Shown piece by piece: positions 33,801 to 49,200 of a stretch of DNA of 64,000 bases (the stretch's first letter is position 1; each line of letters begins with the position of its first letter). The notes under the pieces are model-generated. The model saw only the letters and a program-made list of their open reading frames with translations, searched no databases and was not told the origin of the DNA. The position numbers and the translations under genes are program-made. The stretch spans positions 1,662,501 to 1,726,500 of the forward strand of contig JAZARR010000093.1 of assembly GCA_037389465.1 (NCBI GenBank). The letters are read 5' to 3'. Origin of the DNA: Baylisascaris procyonis. Lineage: Eukaryota > Nematoda > Chromadorea > Rhabditida > Ascarididae.

Positions 33801-36800
33801 AATTTCATAGCGTAGGGGTCGCGCTATAGTGTAAATCATGGCTTGCAAGTTTCACTGCATTAGCTTTAGTGGTTCCTAACTTGAAATAACCGAATAGACA
33901 GACAAACACACATACGCATGCGCAAAAATAATCCAATATAATGCGCTTTGCTAGTGAAATCCCACTCGAGTATCAAAATTGTGAAAATTTCAACTAACGA
34001 TGAATAGTTTATTGCAATGTTAAGATACAGTCCAAGGCTAAACGCAGAGATAGGCTCACGTCTTGGAGCCATTCATAGCGGAACTGATGTGGTAAGTGGA
34101 CACTTCTAAATAATTACAATGTATTGTCTTAGAACTATACTTGGTCGTAGTGAGTGCTTAAGATGCGTCTCTTTAAGCTATTTCTTGAGGCGACCGACAA
34201 CAACGAAAAAATATGCTACAAGAACACATTTTATCGCTAAGTGTGACGTTTGCTCGAAGTATTGGACTCTTAAAGCTTTATGCAAATGAACATCAAACCC
34301 AGGTCCTTATTGATGAATGCACAAATTTCTTTTCGTCAAATTCCTGACAAATTGTTTACTCGAAGCTTTGGATGTGCTATGTTGTTTACATGTTGTTGAC
34401 GTGACGTTTGTATTGTAGAAGGTACGAATAAAAAGAACTCACGTTCATATCGGAGAAAGGTTTTGTAGCCCATGTAGGGAAAAGCATCGCGTCCAAGAGC
34501 CATCCTCCACTTACCGGTCCGTTCCCACTAAGTTCTATAAAAAGGTCAAATTGCAGCGAAAAGATTCGACGAAAAATTCAAATTGTTTCTTAAACGAAAC
34601 AAACGTGAATCCAAAATAATAGATTCTTAGCATATACACAGCAAAAATAATTTCGGACTTATTTGTATAAAAGTTTTCATCTAGAAGATGCCATTCTTCT
34701 CCTCAGGAAACAAGTTTTTTGTGAAGTACTGCATATTGACGACAAAAGAAGTCAATCCTAAAAATGTTAATCCAATAAGTTCTGGCAACAACAAAGCAAA
34801 AAAATATTAAAGTTGCACAAGTCTCTCTGTGAAAGTGTTACTATTATCATTTCCATCTAGACCAAGCTTGCACAATGAAGTATTATATTATTTGATCATA
34901 TTCGGATGAGGAATATTGAACGTAGAACAAAAAACATTTGGGAAATTGGAGTATTTAAAAATTACTCATTTGAGCTGCATTCAAACCATACGGTCATGCT
35001 TAAAGAAATCGAAAAAAAAGGCAATTTTTGAAAGGGAGTGAATTCATAATGAATTTAAAACACATTAGGCGCAACATAGAGTTTTCACAGATACTGTGAA
35101 GTTCAGAGCGATCTTCAACCACAGTAGGGCCACATAGTGTCGCTGAATGCTCTCTCAATCAAGGAATACCTCCAGGTATTTGAGTGAAAGTCAACAGTTC
35201 GAGAATTTTGTCAATTATTATCACCAACCGAACTGATAGAATTTAAATGAAAGCAGTGAGAAACTAACGTCTGCCAAATCGCGTACCAAAGATATTGTTG
35301 GGGCATTCGAGACTATTCACCGAAACCGCTAAATTCACGTCGAAGCGAATACCCGTCTTCAGCGTAAAAATTACATTCCCATACAAAACGGTCATTATTC
35401 CCAGTGGTATTAATAGGAGCATCTGCAAATTAGCAACATTCTCATCGGCTTTTATGAAAGTTTTTTGACTGAAAAAACTAGGCATATATGGCCTTATAGT
35501 CATTTTCGAATTTGTATATGCGTTCGCATAAAAATGGACTGTCCATTATACATAGAGCGGTTCCAAGGTGAATGTGAGATGGTGACGTGGTCCTCTCCCT
35601 GCTACTTTATGTAAGATAAAATTTATTCCTCGGTCACAATGAGAACCCCGTTCAAGCGTCACTTATTTCCCTATGACAGTAGCTGAGGCTGCGATGTCAA
35701 CCATGAAAAAAGTGTCCATAAATTAGCATCAAAAGGAGGTAAAAGAAGATGTTCTCCGGTTGGAGATATGAAGCAGACAAAGTGTGACATATTGCTGCTG
35801 ACGGCTCACCAATGTGACGTAAACTTGATAGAAGAAATCGGCAAGGGGTGATGCCATTGAGCGGCAATTCCACGCAGTCTTATAGGGAACTGCATCGAAA
35901 ATAGCCAAAGAACCCGAATTGCTGAGAAACGATATAAACCAGACGAACGAGATCATTGAAATGGCATGACGCTATAATTATCAATCATTGATGCTCCATT
36001 ACACCAATATCCATATCAGTTCTTCACCATAGAATTGTATTAGTTAAGTAATCAAGACGATATTCATGATGTGAAGTGGTGGTGCATGGCAAACTATGTG
36101 AATTGGCGTAAATTGTGAATTATATCGTTGATCTGTTGTATGGCACCACTGAAGTATGGAACACTCGGAGGGCTCAGTCTTACCACCAGCATCTTTTCTT
36201 CTTTTAGAGTTCTCCAGTTGAACAAAGAATTTACGAAAGAATGAGCTCAAAAGTAATAATTTCATTTCGAGAATAGTGCTTTTCATTTTCTTTGTTACTC
36301 TAAAAGCTTTCGATAAGAAATTTTTACTAGCGTTCACCATCTCCATAAGCCATTTCATTTCACCATCTCCATAAGCCATTTCGTTCATTGAGTGAAATGC
36401 CATAACACTGTTGATGCTTCCTTAAAGTTGGATGGTCTGCAAATTTTCAGATTCTTTTTTCAGAACTATATGTAACAGCGGCATTATTTGTGATATTGTC
36501 TTTGCGTTATTGACGATAATATTGAAATATAGAAAACAGAATCAGTGATTATAAAAGAGAAAGGAAAGAATTAATTTTGCAAGTGAATGGCTGCCAGGTT
36601 TCGATTTTTTATTTGATCTCTTTCATGTATAGCGACTCATCTTTCAGAAGTAATAAGCGTTTCAGTATAAACGATTTTTTATCTCAAAAGCCCTTCGGCA
36701 TCAATAACTTTCAGAAGGGGCATAGTTCGCGCTCTCTTTCACTTCACTTCATTTATCCTTCCTTCCTACTCGGAAATTTTTGCAAATGGTTTTACAGACA

Positions 36801-39800
36801 TCATGTTTATGCGCATGTGCGCGTTTCTGATGCATGAGTCTGTTGTCGCCAGTGAATGGAAAGGAGAGGTGAGCAAAGAGGGAAAGGAAGAAACAAGTAC
36901 AGTCGGGTCGGTTAATAATGCCACGCTCCTAATTCCATTCCAATCGTTGATGTGCTTTAGAAATCATTTACACTGAAAGCTGTGTCACAAAAATGCCATG
37001 CATTTAGCTTGCTACTGGTCAAGTGCTGGTCAAAAGTGATTTTTGGCCAGGAAATTTGTGCACTTTGCCAGTCGCACAAGTGAGAGCTTCAGGAATTTAA
37101 TTTTATCGTTTTTTAAGAATTGGTTCAGGCGGTTTGCTTGACGGGCAAGGTCTTGAAAAACGCATGTTTTGACAACAGTTGTGGTCTTTCTTCTCATTTG
37201 TTGCCACAGGAAATGGCAACGAAATTCGGGAGGAATATTGCAAATGGATGAAAAAGAAAATGAATTCTCAGGGAGATAGTATGAATGACCAATCGAAAAT
37301 GACGCTGCGATTGTAATAAAGACCCACACTCATGGGAACAACGTTTATAGCAAAGAATAACTTGAATGAATATGGCAAAGAAAGTTCTTTGAACAAGTTT
37401 TTCTCCATTTTTCCCACTTCCCATAAAAAGCTCTTCGGGATCAGTGATAACTCACAAATGAGCCGTACAAAATTTTGCTTAAGTAACGCTTGTTCCATTT
37501 TTTGTGGCAATCAAACTTCCAGATTACTTAACTTCATATGTGAAAAAAGAATATAAATGTGTCTAAAAAGAGTATAAAATATTCTCCGGTAGAAAGTACT
37601 TCTCAAAATTAAAACTTCATTGTTGAGAGTATCGTCACGCATACAGATTTATGACCGTAATTGCTGTTTATATATGGTAAGAGCAGTTTTCAATTTGATA
37701 TTTTTTTGTTGAAAATATGGAAAGAATCGAAGAATTTCCATCATTCGATTCCATTGAAGTTTGTATTATAAATTTGCTTTATCACAAAAGATGTGCTGTT
37801 TTGAAATCGTCGACAACAAACCTTTGAATGCCATTTCCTTGACTGCAGTGGACAGCAAATGGCGTAATAACGTTCGACAGCAATAATGGCCAGCGTATAA
37901 GCAGAAGCACACACGGCAACCGCTAGAAATTATAATTGCAGTGGTAGAAAGAATGAAGAGATTTGGCTTTTTTTAATTCTTTGCCTTCTGTACTTTCAAA
38001 AATCACCGTGTCAATTCTCAGCCACCGAAGTATGTCACTGCTGCAAATAACCACACTGACAGCTAGCTGCATGACACTCTGTTTATACCACTCACACAGT
38101 GGAAAGCCTCTACCTTTTGAAAGTTCTAATTATACGCTGTTTAGGATGTCAAATACCACGGTTTGAAGGTAGATGACATAGGTGAAGCTATTGCTGAGAA
38201 GAGATTTATTTCGTGGCAAGCTTGGTAAGCTGGCAGCAAGGTTAATTTTCGAATAAGAAAACACATATGCCTGCCTATAAAGACAGAGAGTGGCAGACAG
38301 AGACGATTATTCTGTACTTGCATAGTTATGGGCTTCTTATTCATATACAAATCACCATCATGAAATATCGAAATTCAATTCGGTATGGAATCTTTAAGCA
38401 CTTCGTTTTAAGATGCGAGTCTGATTTTTTCAAAATGCTAAGTAAACAGTCCTTATCTCGTGTCATGCTGGTTTGAAGAAATGCCAGAAAGAAATGCTAA
38501 AAAGTTTTATATTCGTTTAATGAGTTACTGTTCCGTCTTATGAAATTGCAAAAATAAAGACATAAAAACTTGTAATTTCAATAATGGCAGGCGTTGATTA
38601 CTTCAATCTGAAAAATTTTTATAGAATTTCGAACACACTTAATGAGTTATCCAAACGATCGAAACCGATGCCGTCGACGATCCGACTTGTTGAGGCAGTA
38701 ACGAGATGAATCCATGCTTTCGGGCATAATTTTTTCATTCACGTCAGGCGAACATTAGAGATAAAAACTACGCAAAGTGGTCTCATTTGTTGCAATTCAT
38801 ATAGAACGAAAAGAATAGACAGAATGAACACTTTATTGAGGCGTAGGTAATATAATGATGAAGATGATCGTTACAAAACTGTGAACAGCTCAAATATTCT
38901 TCTGAATAAATTTTGCATCGTTTGCAAGATTATTTGCAAACTATCGTCGTTACAAAATTTAAATGCTAATGTCCCTTTAAACTTAGTTGCAAAAATGAAA
39001 ACTGCCATCGTCCACGAGTAAAAATCTGCCGCTTTGATGGTTTCCTTTATAGCGATATGATCAGAAAAGCGCGATATGTGTTCGCTAACGAACGCGAGTC
39101 TATTCTGCTATTGCCCTCATCAAAAGCTGAGCATTATTGCTGTTCATTACTGCTGTCACAAATAAAAATAAGTTCGCCCTGATTGTACCGTCTTTTTGAA
39201 TATAACGGTCAAAATACCAGAAGAGATATCAATTTCATGTGTGTCAAATCTTTTAAAAAGTTACTAATGTAATAAGTAGTTGTTCGTATAGAAATAGTTT
39301 TCGCATTTGTTGTACTATCTTGAACAAAAACCTCGCTCCATTAATTTCTTACTTTAAGCTAACCTTTGTCTCTCCTTTGCTATAGTCGAACAAAATTTTA
39401 TTATAAATAAGAACGTTCCGTTTATAAAATTCTCCTTCGAGTTGCATCTCCTCTCTGATGTCTTGATAAATTTATAAAACCGGATTCTAGTCGAGGTAAC
39501 TTTTCATCTCTATCAGAATATCAGAATCATTTTGCAAAATTATATCCTTCATCTAGTTCTGCTACAATATCAACTTCAAAATTTTTCCTCTTCTGTAAAT
39601 GTTTTTGCATTATTGCCAGCGAAGCTTGGACATCACTCAATCATCCAACACAGGAAAAGATGTGCCTTATAGCTTTGAAAAAAGGCAACCGTCACGTCTA
39701 TTCTCATATTGTAATTCCCAAAAGAGTGAAACCGAATGCAAAAGAAATGAACTTTTTACTGCATTGATAGATGATTATTAGAAAGCAATAGAAAATTTCG

Positions 39801-41251
39801 TATTGATAACACATTGTCCAATGTAAAGACGCATGCAGCAATTTTGTAGTGATTTATTGGTCACATTGCACGCAAATATGCGTAGAAAACGGCGTTTTTG
39901 TCATTTTGGCCTCATATCTTATGCCGAAATAATTTAGCCAGAAAAATAGGCCATCGCACTGCTTAATGCTGGACTTTGCAAAACGACTTTCAGCTTTGAA
40001 TGCCGATAAAAGGAAGGTAACATCTATTGCGAGTTATTGATGGCAAATAAAAACCTCTAGCACAAATAACTCGCGACCACGATCAGATTTTCAAGGACAG
40101 GGAATGTAGGCATAATAGATATTGATGCCAAACCTCTATCATTTTTTAAGTTGGACCCTAAATTTGAGTTTCCATGTGGAACAACAGACGTCGTGAGGTA
40201 TCGGCTAGGTTCGACGTTAGCAGACAATGTGTGAGCCAACGACTCAGATTAAGGAGTCGGACGTTGAGCGCGCCGCTTGTTAAATATTCATGTTATGTTG
40301 TGTTCCAGTGATTTAGCATAGTCTGTATTCTTTGATGTCATTGTCATTTCCCTACGCTTTTTTGTTTGCCAATGCTGCATTGCTATCTTCTTTCAGTGGC
40401 TAGGACCATCTCATTGCCTTTTTTACAATTTGCTTCCGCAAAAATTTGATACACCATGTTGCTATTCTGTTGCAAAAGCCTTTTTCACAATTTCACTTTA
40501 CTGCCATCTTCTTCTTTTCTTCAATTTCGTAAGAATTTCCGTTTTTCCACTCTGCAAACATCTGATAATATTTTATTTGTGCCATTGTTCGCGTGAGACT
40601 AGCGACACTCTCGAAATTTTCATCCCTGATTGTGTATAAGCGGAAATTAGGGGTTTGTTGAGGACAGCGCTAGAGATCAGAAACCTTCTTCACGAAGGAG
40701 CTTTTATTCATCTTTTCCAGTGTCCGCAACTGAATACATCCTGTCTCACCTATCCATTGTTGTAAGGGAGAAATCCGTACAGCTAGAACTAGCTAAACCC
40801 ACTGAAGTCACTAATCACGTGAAAATTCCCCTCTCGGCTTTTAATCATTGAACGAGAGATTCAGGTTAGTGCCGAAAAAGGCCTGTTATAGGCAAACGGC
40901 TATGCAAATACGCTGAACTTAACAATCAAACTCACGTCATTCTTCTGTCGCTGAAAATAAAATTGGCTCTGACAACGGAAATCGAAATCCAATCATAAAA
41001 AAGGAGTTTTCCTCTATTTAATGCTGAAAGTCATTCGTGATTTTCACCAATCACTTCCTCGTTTCCTCAATGCTTTAATTCAATTCAGAATCGTTGTAAA
41101 TACTACAATAGCTCATGTTTGAGTTCTTTAAACGATATTAGAAGCAATATGCCTTTTCCCCCTTTAAATCTCAGTTTTGGACCGAAGCAGCCATAAAACT
41201 ACTGTTAGAATTCGCAGTTTGTTCTTTTGGTATTCAGATACTTTTTAGTGG

Positions 41252-41343
<92 letters not shown>

Positions 41344-43600
41344 CTGTTGTTATGGCAATGTCATTTGCTGAAAAGCTTCCAGCCATGTCGCCAAAAAGTA
41401 GTGTGCACTTCATTCTAGATAAAAACTGTTCCGGTGTTTGCATGGCACCCGAATAGGATAGTGCAACAATTCAAAACTAGCAATAGTGGTTCCGCTTAAA
41501 ATATTGCTGCAATAGTCGCTAAAATAATAAAATATTGCTTAATAGCATATAAACCATAATCACAAATTCACTGATTTTCCCTTAAATGAAGGGAAACATG
41601 CGAGAGTGGGAAAATGCAACTCACGTTGAAGATATGCGGCAATCTTGCACATGAACGGGCCCAACAACCAGCATTGTGAGAGTTCACTAAGCAGCGTTGA
41701 TGGCATACAAATAACTGACCTAAAATTGGCAAATCTCATCAAAAATTCATGTAAAAATAAATTTATGTTTCCAAAGCTTTCTTCGTATGAAAGTACTGTT
41801 GCCGCTTCCCTACAATGTTTGAAGAATGTTTTCATGTGCACATGGAAGTGCCAAAGCATTGCTTTTAAATGAACGGTTGTTCGCATGCAGCAAGCAGAGC
41901 AAAAGTGGAGTGCAAGTGACAACGAAACTGCCACCACACAGAGGCTAATTAAAGTTGTACGTAGGAAAAAATGTACGAAAAGCGGAGAATAAATTACGCA
42001 AAGAATAGAGCAAACGACTCAGAGGCAACAACAGAAACATAGCAGAAATGCAAGGGGAATAGTGCTGAATATATGGATATATATTGGGCATACGAGGTGT
42101 ACAGCTCAAATAAGTAATGCGATACTGACGCAGCCATCGCTTTCTAACATGAGATTTGAAATCATATGAATTTGGTGGAAGCGTGTTGGACATGTTTTTA
42201 AATCTTTTTCGAGGAATGAACGTCTACAACTGTTTGTGGTGTGTTTTCAAGAAGTAACCTTTCAAATGTCTTAACTAACTTTCTCGGCTTTCAATCTTTA
42301 AGCTCTCGGTATTTTTATTATTCTTTTTTGCCATAAAAATACTGTATCTCATGAGAAAATTATAGTGAAAGCGGCACGGCTGCAATGTTTGTTCGACTAG
42401 GATATCAGTTTTTCGGACATCGCCATCAATAGGTGATCCATCAACATGTCTTCCAGAAATCGTCATCCGTATGAGTGACCATCTCATATGTATGGCCTGA
42501 AGTTTTGAGGATATGAACTCGTTTTTTTTATGAAACATATTGCATTTCTAGGATGCAGAATATTTGGAAAAGGAAGTGAATTCTTTTCTGCTTTTCAGCT
42601 GAACTATGCGATGACAAAATTCGGTCACTTGGCCGAAATTGTTATCACCATAGGCCAGGTAATAAGGGTGAATGCATTCTAGCATATCATTGCGATCTCT
42701 GAATGGAACGTAGTTGATAATGAAAATTAATGCTGTTCCTTGTTCTCACGTTATTACGACTCATTCTGCCATCTATGTAGGCGATTTTATGCGGCCTTTC
42801 CTGTACGCGGCCCCACCCCTTTCCCTTTCCTCTTTGAGCCAAATATGCATGCATCATCTTCCTTCTCGTTACCCAATATCTTTCAATTATATTTTTGGTT
42901 GAATTTTTTGACCCATTAAATGCCGAAATTCGGCTAGGATTTCACATGCAAACATGCTTGCAATGGTCTTTCGTGAACGAGGCGAGAAGAAAAGTTCTTT
43001 ACAGTTATGGTGACCAAAATCTTCAATTGCCTCTCCAAGTACAGCTCATTTTTTGAAAGTCCCATATCTGCGACCGACTTACCCACCTATCTCATGTCCC
43101 CTTTTCATTCCTTTATCGGCTACCTCTGTCGAGGAAGTGAGAGGATTAGGCCATGAGTGTTTCAATATCTTCGTTGCAATGATTGCGTTGTAAAAATGAA
43201 ACACTAAAATTAGATAAGAAGAAATGAAGATAGAGCTAACAGACACTTGATTCGCCCTTCTTTGATTTATTTTCTTTGTAGCTGCACTCTTCATCACGAA
43301 CACTGTCTGGCCAATTATAGGATGAGAAGAGGCATCCAACAATGCTTAAAGTTAATATGTAGATGTAAACAATATGTTGTTGACTGGAACTAAGCTGTTA
43401 GCATCCACAGTCAAACATTTGCATTCATAACGAGCACTTGCTTTCTCTTAAATCCCAGCAACACTCCCATACAAATTTATTCGTTTACTTCGACGTGACG
43501 GTGCTAAGGAAATATCACTCTCGAGCAATGAACAAAGGGTTGAATCTAACAAATAACCACTGAAAACAGTCCTCAATAAGCAGGCTATATACATATACGT

Positions 43601-43657
<57 letters not shown>

Positions 43658-46190
43658 ACAGCTGGTAACATTCGAGAAGGAAATTGAAACATGCTCATAT
43701 TTCTGATCATCCAAATTTCTTCAGGAGTTCCGCAAAAAGGTCGCTCAGGGGAATTCAGGTCAGCAGAAAGAGTGTTGCGTATGCTGGAAGTGCACATGAA
43801 TAAACTTCTCAAAAATTGGAGGTAGAACTTCAGAATTACGCGTTTCTGTAGCAAGAAATGGAATTCGTGCGTAATCCGGACGCGCATCCCTCTAAAATAG
43901 AAATCCTGAAGACTGAAATGATTGGGATCACGTTAGGATTTATGTGCGGCTCAAGAATATATTTTGGGTGAAGATTGAGCGAAAAAATGCACTATTTCGA
44001 GTGATTTGTTTTCTCAGTTTTTCGCCAAATTTAAATAAAAGCGGATGTCCAATGTCATGACTGTCCACATAATTTTCACCCGCAACTGTAAAAAGCGATG
44101 GGCTCATGCCTGCTTCTTGTTAACTCCCCCTCCGCCCCTAACAACTACTTCTCTCATTTCTACTTTTATGACTTGCAACTACCAACTAGACAGTCACACG
44201 TGTAAGGAAATACGCATAGATAAATTGGTCCCGTAACAAAGCGCTAACAGAAGATTTGCTACAAAAGAGTCAAAAATAAGTCGCCGATAAAATGAGCTAT
44301 CGATTGCGTATATGGTAGAGTTAAGTTCTGAATGGCTGCCAGTAAGATGCAATGCGAACCCAAAAGTTCGATGTGCAAGTTTCGGGCTTTAGATTCGTAC
44401 AATAGCTGTATCTGTCTGCTTTTTAACCTTCTTCGCTGATTATCAAAGAGGCAGCAATACTGTACGAGTGGATGAGCATTTTTCAACGCTCATGCTGGTT
44501 TGTGTATAGGAAGAAACCTCAAGAAAAATAATGCGGATGAGTGAAATGGAAATCTCGCAATTACTTGCTATATTCTGAAAAATTTCCAAGCAGTAAAGGG
44601 ACATCTGCAAAGAGAGCGTGACATTCCCAACAGAAAGCGAAACTCTGAACGTTCAAATAAACTAAGTAATAATAAAATCAATTTTACCGCTTAAGGATAG
44701 GAAAGCGAACAAAAATCGAGCGAAACGTCTGAAAGGAGAGCAAACATTTTCTATTTCATCCTCAGAAGCAGAAAGATTTTGCATTTGATACCAAAGAAGA
44801 TTGATTGCTCCTTGCCTTCACTTCTTTTCTTTTGCCCAAAAAATGCCCTTGTGCATACGCTTTAACATCATGAGGTTATGCTTGCTCAAATTCTTTTCTT
44901 AACTGAAAGGCAAGGGATGAATTTTTTCATTCAGTATTGCGATAGAGTGGACGGAACGAAGTTTGAGAAGTGTGCAGACACCCTGAGGGCTTCCATTTGG
45001 ATCCCTATAGTGCCCAGCCTGCCAATCTGTTGTTTGTGCATTGAGAACTAAAAATGTGGAAAGCTCGTTTGACGAGATGAAATGCTGTTTTGCTAGCATA
45101 CAATCGACAACCGACATAACGAGTGCATTACTGTTCACAGCACGATGATTATCCATTTTATGCAATACGTTTGGAGAATTATTTGTACATCAAAGAAGAA
45201 AATATTATGCAAATTTGGGAACTGCTGCATCGAAAGTTTTTGATCGATAACATTGGAATCTGTAAATCTTAAAAGCACCCGGACATTTTTTTAATGAAAA
45301 CATTTCACCTTTTTTCGTGCAAGAGGCTGCGTTTTCTTTCTATAGTTTCCCAATCTTCTTTTCATCGCAAAACTAATCGTAATTGATTGTGACATGTGGT
45401 GCTAGTTTTGAGATCACAGATTTCCAACAAAATTGTTTCCGTGATGCACTACTCCTCCGTACAATGATAGTATTATGCTGACTACACGAAATGCGTGAAG
45501 TTTGTCCTTAAACTTCATTACGTCTCCCGCTGCAAATTACAGCAACTTTCGCTTAATTGCAAAATGGTGATAGAGGGGGAGGGGGAAATTTCTTTGGGAA
45601 AACATAATTCACTCGAAAGCATTAAACGTTATAATGAAAGCCATCGGTAGAAATAAAATTGCGAATACAGCGAAGGTAGGAAGGGTGGGAACTTCCCTAA
45701 TATCATGGAATTAAGACTGTGAGAGCGATATTGAAGAGCTGTTTTTGCAACACTGTCTCTCGGATTCAAATCCATAATTATTAACCATCAATTGTTCAAG
45801 CATAAAGTGTTTCCTGATTGCTCATAATAATCACTTCGTTAAGCAAATAAAAGATTAAGGAAATATACTGATAAAACCGAAAAAATTTCAAGCGTTATGA
45901 TGAGAGCGCGACTCAAAATAGGAAGATTCATAGCAAATGTCTGCCTAGTATTAGTTGCAGTGGAAGTTGTTTATTCCTCAGAACGTTGTGAACATCGCAA
46001 AACGCAAGATTTTTCAAAAAAATTCAGAAAATCGACGAACTTGCAAAATAGATGAAACACTCAGATTTCTTTAAAGCATCCCTCGATTCACAAGAATGTT
46101 TTCTCACGTATATCCTAATGTATGCGTTCAAACGCAATTATGGTGAATTTGAGATGGACGCAAGAATGTCTGTGCTACTGCAAGTGTTTT

Positions 46191-46227
<37 letters not shown>

Positions 46228-49200
46228 AAATGTTTACTTCCAGGTAGATATTGCACTCAGTTGAAACCGCACTTCGTGTTGCAGAAGCGCTCCGCTTCTG
46301 AGAATGTGTGTCTATTTTTGCAAGAGCCATGGAATTGCTATGTACTGTCGCGGAATCGCGAGCCGAAATATATCCCTTCAAATATTATGAAGAATGGATT
46401 GTGAAGAAAATCAACGCAGCAGAAATTGTTGAGCTCGCTCGATGTAAACATAAGGGAACGTCGTTCACACGGAGTACAGGCCCTGCATTCTTTCCCGATC
46501 CTATCGATGTATCGAATCGCACTGGCAAGAATAACGTCCTCAAAGGAATGATAACACTGTGGGAACAGCAGGGTTAACGACAAACTATAGTAAGAGATTC
46601 ACGTGAAACTGAATCGTCGGATGAACGAATAAAAGGGCCACCACCGCAACTTCATGGCACTCCTGCTATTCCAGGCGACTCTCCCGCTGCCCAGGCTGAC
46701 TCCCTCTTCCACTTGCGCACCCATCGGCCCTATTCTCGATGCTGGCATTCCCCTACGCCCTTCTCTAAGCTATTCCCCAACTGCGGTATTCTACCGTGCC
46801 ATTAACCCTCTCGCCATCACCACTGAACACGTCAGATTCTCGACTTTCGAGGTAATCTTGTCTTTTTCGGACAATCGGGGGCTCAGCTCTCGACGACGAG
46901 GAAAGTTAGTCTCTTCAGAAGAATTTAAAGAGAAATAGAGAAGGGGAAAGAATAAGCTATGAGCGGTGGAATAAGACAAGCAGCTGGTTTAGTTAAAGCT
47001 AGACTAGAAAGGTATTTGCAGCAAATTAAAGCGCCAGACTTCGACGAAGATCACCTAGAACAGCTGCAAACCCTAGAGCACCATATAGCTCAAATTCAGG
47101 CTGCAGTAAATCAACTGTCAGAATACGAAAGACAGTGGCTTCAGCTATTTTCGAATCTCGAAAAAGAGCAAGAAGAGAGAGAAATGAAGTTAATGGCAAA
47201 AGCACAGGAGACAGGAGGCTTTTTAAATCGTTTGGAGCAAGGTCAGAGCAGCTTATTATACTGCAAGGATATGTCGTTCAAACACGAAACCTAATATCGC
47301 CTAACTCAGCTGCTATAGCCCGCCCGAACTCTCCGGTAAGCTCTTCTGTCATACGTTTACCAAAGCTGGAGTTAAGGACATTTGACGAAAACAGTACTAA
47401 GTGGCCCACCTTTTGGGATTGGTATCGCAGTACTATTGAAAGTCAGCCAATTTCGGACCAGCAAAAGGCAGCATATTTTGCCAACTGTATGGTTGGGCCA
47501 GCAAAAGAATTAATCAAAGCATACCAGTTGCAGAATCCTTCGTGCAGTGAAATTGTCGAAAGAATAAAGGTGAGGTATGCTAATAATGAGGTTATAATAC
47601 AACAATTATATGCGCAGCTAGAGAAAATTCCTAGAATTCAGGACGGCGGGCAGGTGCGCAGATTAGTTGAAGAAATGGAACGCATCCTTGAACTCCTTCA
47701 GCACCAAGGAGAAATGATAAACAACCGATTGCTGCAAAGAGAGATTGAAGAGAAATTGCCAAGGTGGCTCTTGCAAGATTTAGAAAAGAAAAAATTAGAA
47801 GATGATTCTTGGAATATAACCAAGCTCAGAAAACTCCTCACTAATATTGCTCTGACTCAAGAGGCCGTACAAAGAACGGCCCCAGAGTTTAATCCCGCGA
47901 AGCCATTCAGTCATCATATACAGGCGCCACGAGGCACCTTAAGCGCATCGAGTAAAAGCACTTCAGCGCTGAGCGTAGTTCCCCAACATAATGTGAAGAA
48001 ACTAACTTGCGCCTTTTGCAATCTGCCTCACTATCCCAATCAGTGCCTAAAATACAGTACAAGAGATCAGCGAACTGACAGATGTAGGCAGTTATGCTTA
48101 TGTTTTAAATGTTTAAAGCCCTCACACCGTACGAAAGACTGCAGAAGTCAAAAAACTTGTTTCTTCTGCAAAGGCTCTCATGAGGCCTTCTGTTTGTCCA
48201 AACTGGATCAAAAGAAGGGCAATCAGCGTTCATATAAAAAGCAGACCACCCAGATATCGCTAACTGAGGGTGAAGTGATTTCCGAAGAGAGTTTAACAGT
48301 AAACGAATCCTCTTCGACAGTGGTCGCAAGCGTGAATAGCTCTACCATGAAGAATGGAGAAGAAGTCACGCTTCTTATGTGCGTACCCGCTATAGCATCT
48401 ATTAAGTTTCATCGAAAACGTAAAAAGGCCCTAGTTTTCATTGATACCGGGAGCCAGCGATCATTTATAACTAATAGATTACCTGCTGAGTTAAATCTTC
48501 CATTCTATCAAACAGAAAACTTAAATCTAATGGCGTTCGCAACTCAAAGAATTCGACCGTATAAATCGATGAGAACGGAGGTTAGCCTAAAAGGTATAGA
48601 TGGAACTTGGGAGACCTTTGCGGTATTTACGGTTGAGCAAATAACTCATAATGTTCAACACGTTCCTTCTCAACTACTGAAACGTCAGTTAATCGAAGGC
48701 TTTGCCTCGTTGCCGAGTGTTACTAGCGGTGATGCAGAAATCGTCATTGGTATGGATCAATTGTCGAAAGTCATAGAAATTCCGCTTTCGAAACCGATGA
48801 GGAGTGGATTTTCGATTTATCACACTAAGCTCGGTCCCGTTATTGCCGGCCGCAGGCAGGTCAGCCATTACGAAACCTTGAATGGTTCGGGCGCAGACAA
48901 TGTTGTAACGGTTTTACCGATTCAAGAAACAGATCCGATAACGCTTTTTGGCAGCTAGAAACCATAGGCATCGAAGATGCCCATGAGCCCGAAGATGATG
49001 AGAAGGCGCAAGCTGCGTTCGAAAGCATGGTCACTCGTGAACCTAATGGTAGAATACGCGTCGGGTGGCCGTGGAAACCCAACGCACTCAAACCGTTATC
49101 AAACAATTATGGATTATGCTGTGGCAGACTGAGATCGGTATGGACTCGTTTGCAGAAGGATCCGGAATTACGCCAAAAGTATGATGAAACTTTCCTCGAG

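Noticed and set aside
33866..34072. Minus-strand frame in receptor intron 5 as a possible extra intracellular-loop exon
   Set aside because: The only exon-like core is 24 bases, and in the required phase it contains a stop.
41227..41443. Long frames on both strands reading alternating Ile and Tyr
   Set aside because: Translation of the (TA)n microsatellite.
46654..46938. 94-codon frame in the 5' LTR, repeated in the 3' LTR (54197-54463), Pro/Leu-rich
   Set aside because: It lies wholly in LTR sequence, has no known motif, and its presence twice is due to the LTRs being copies of each other.
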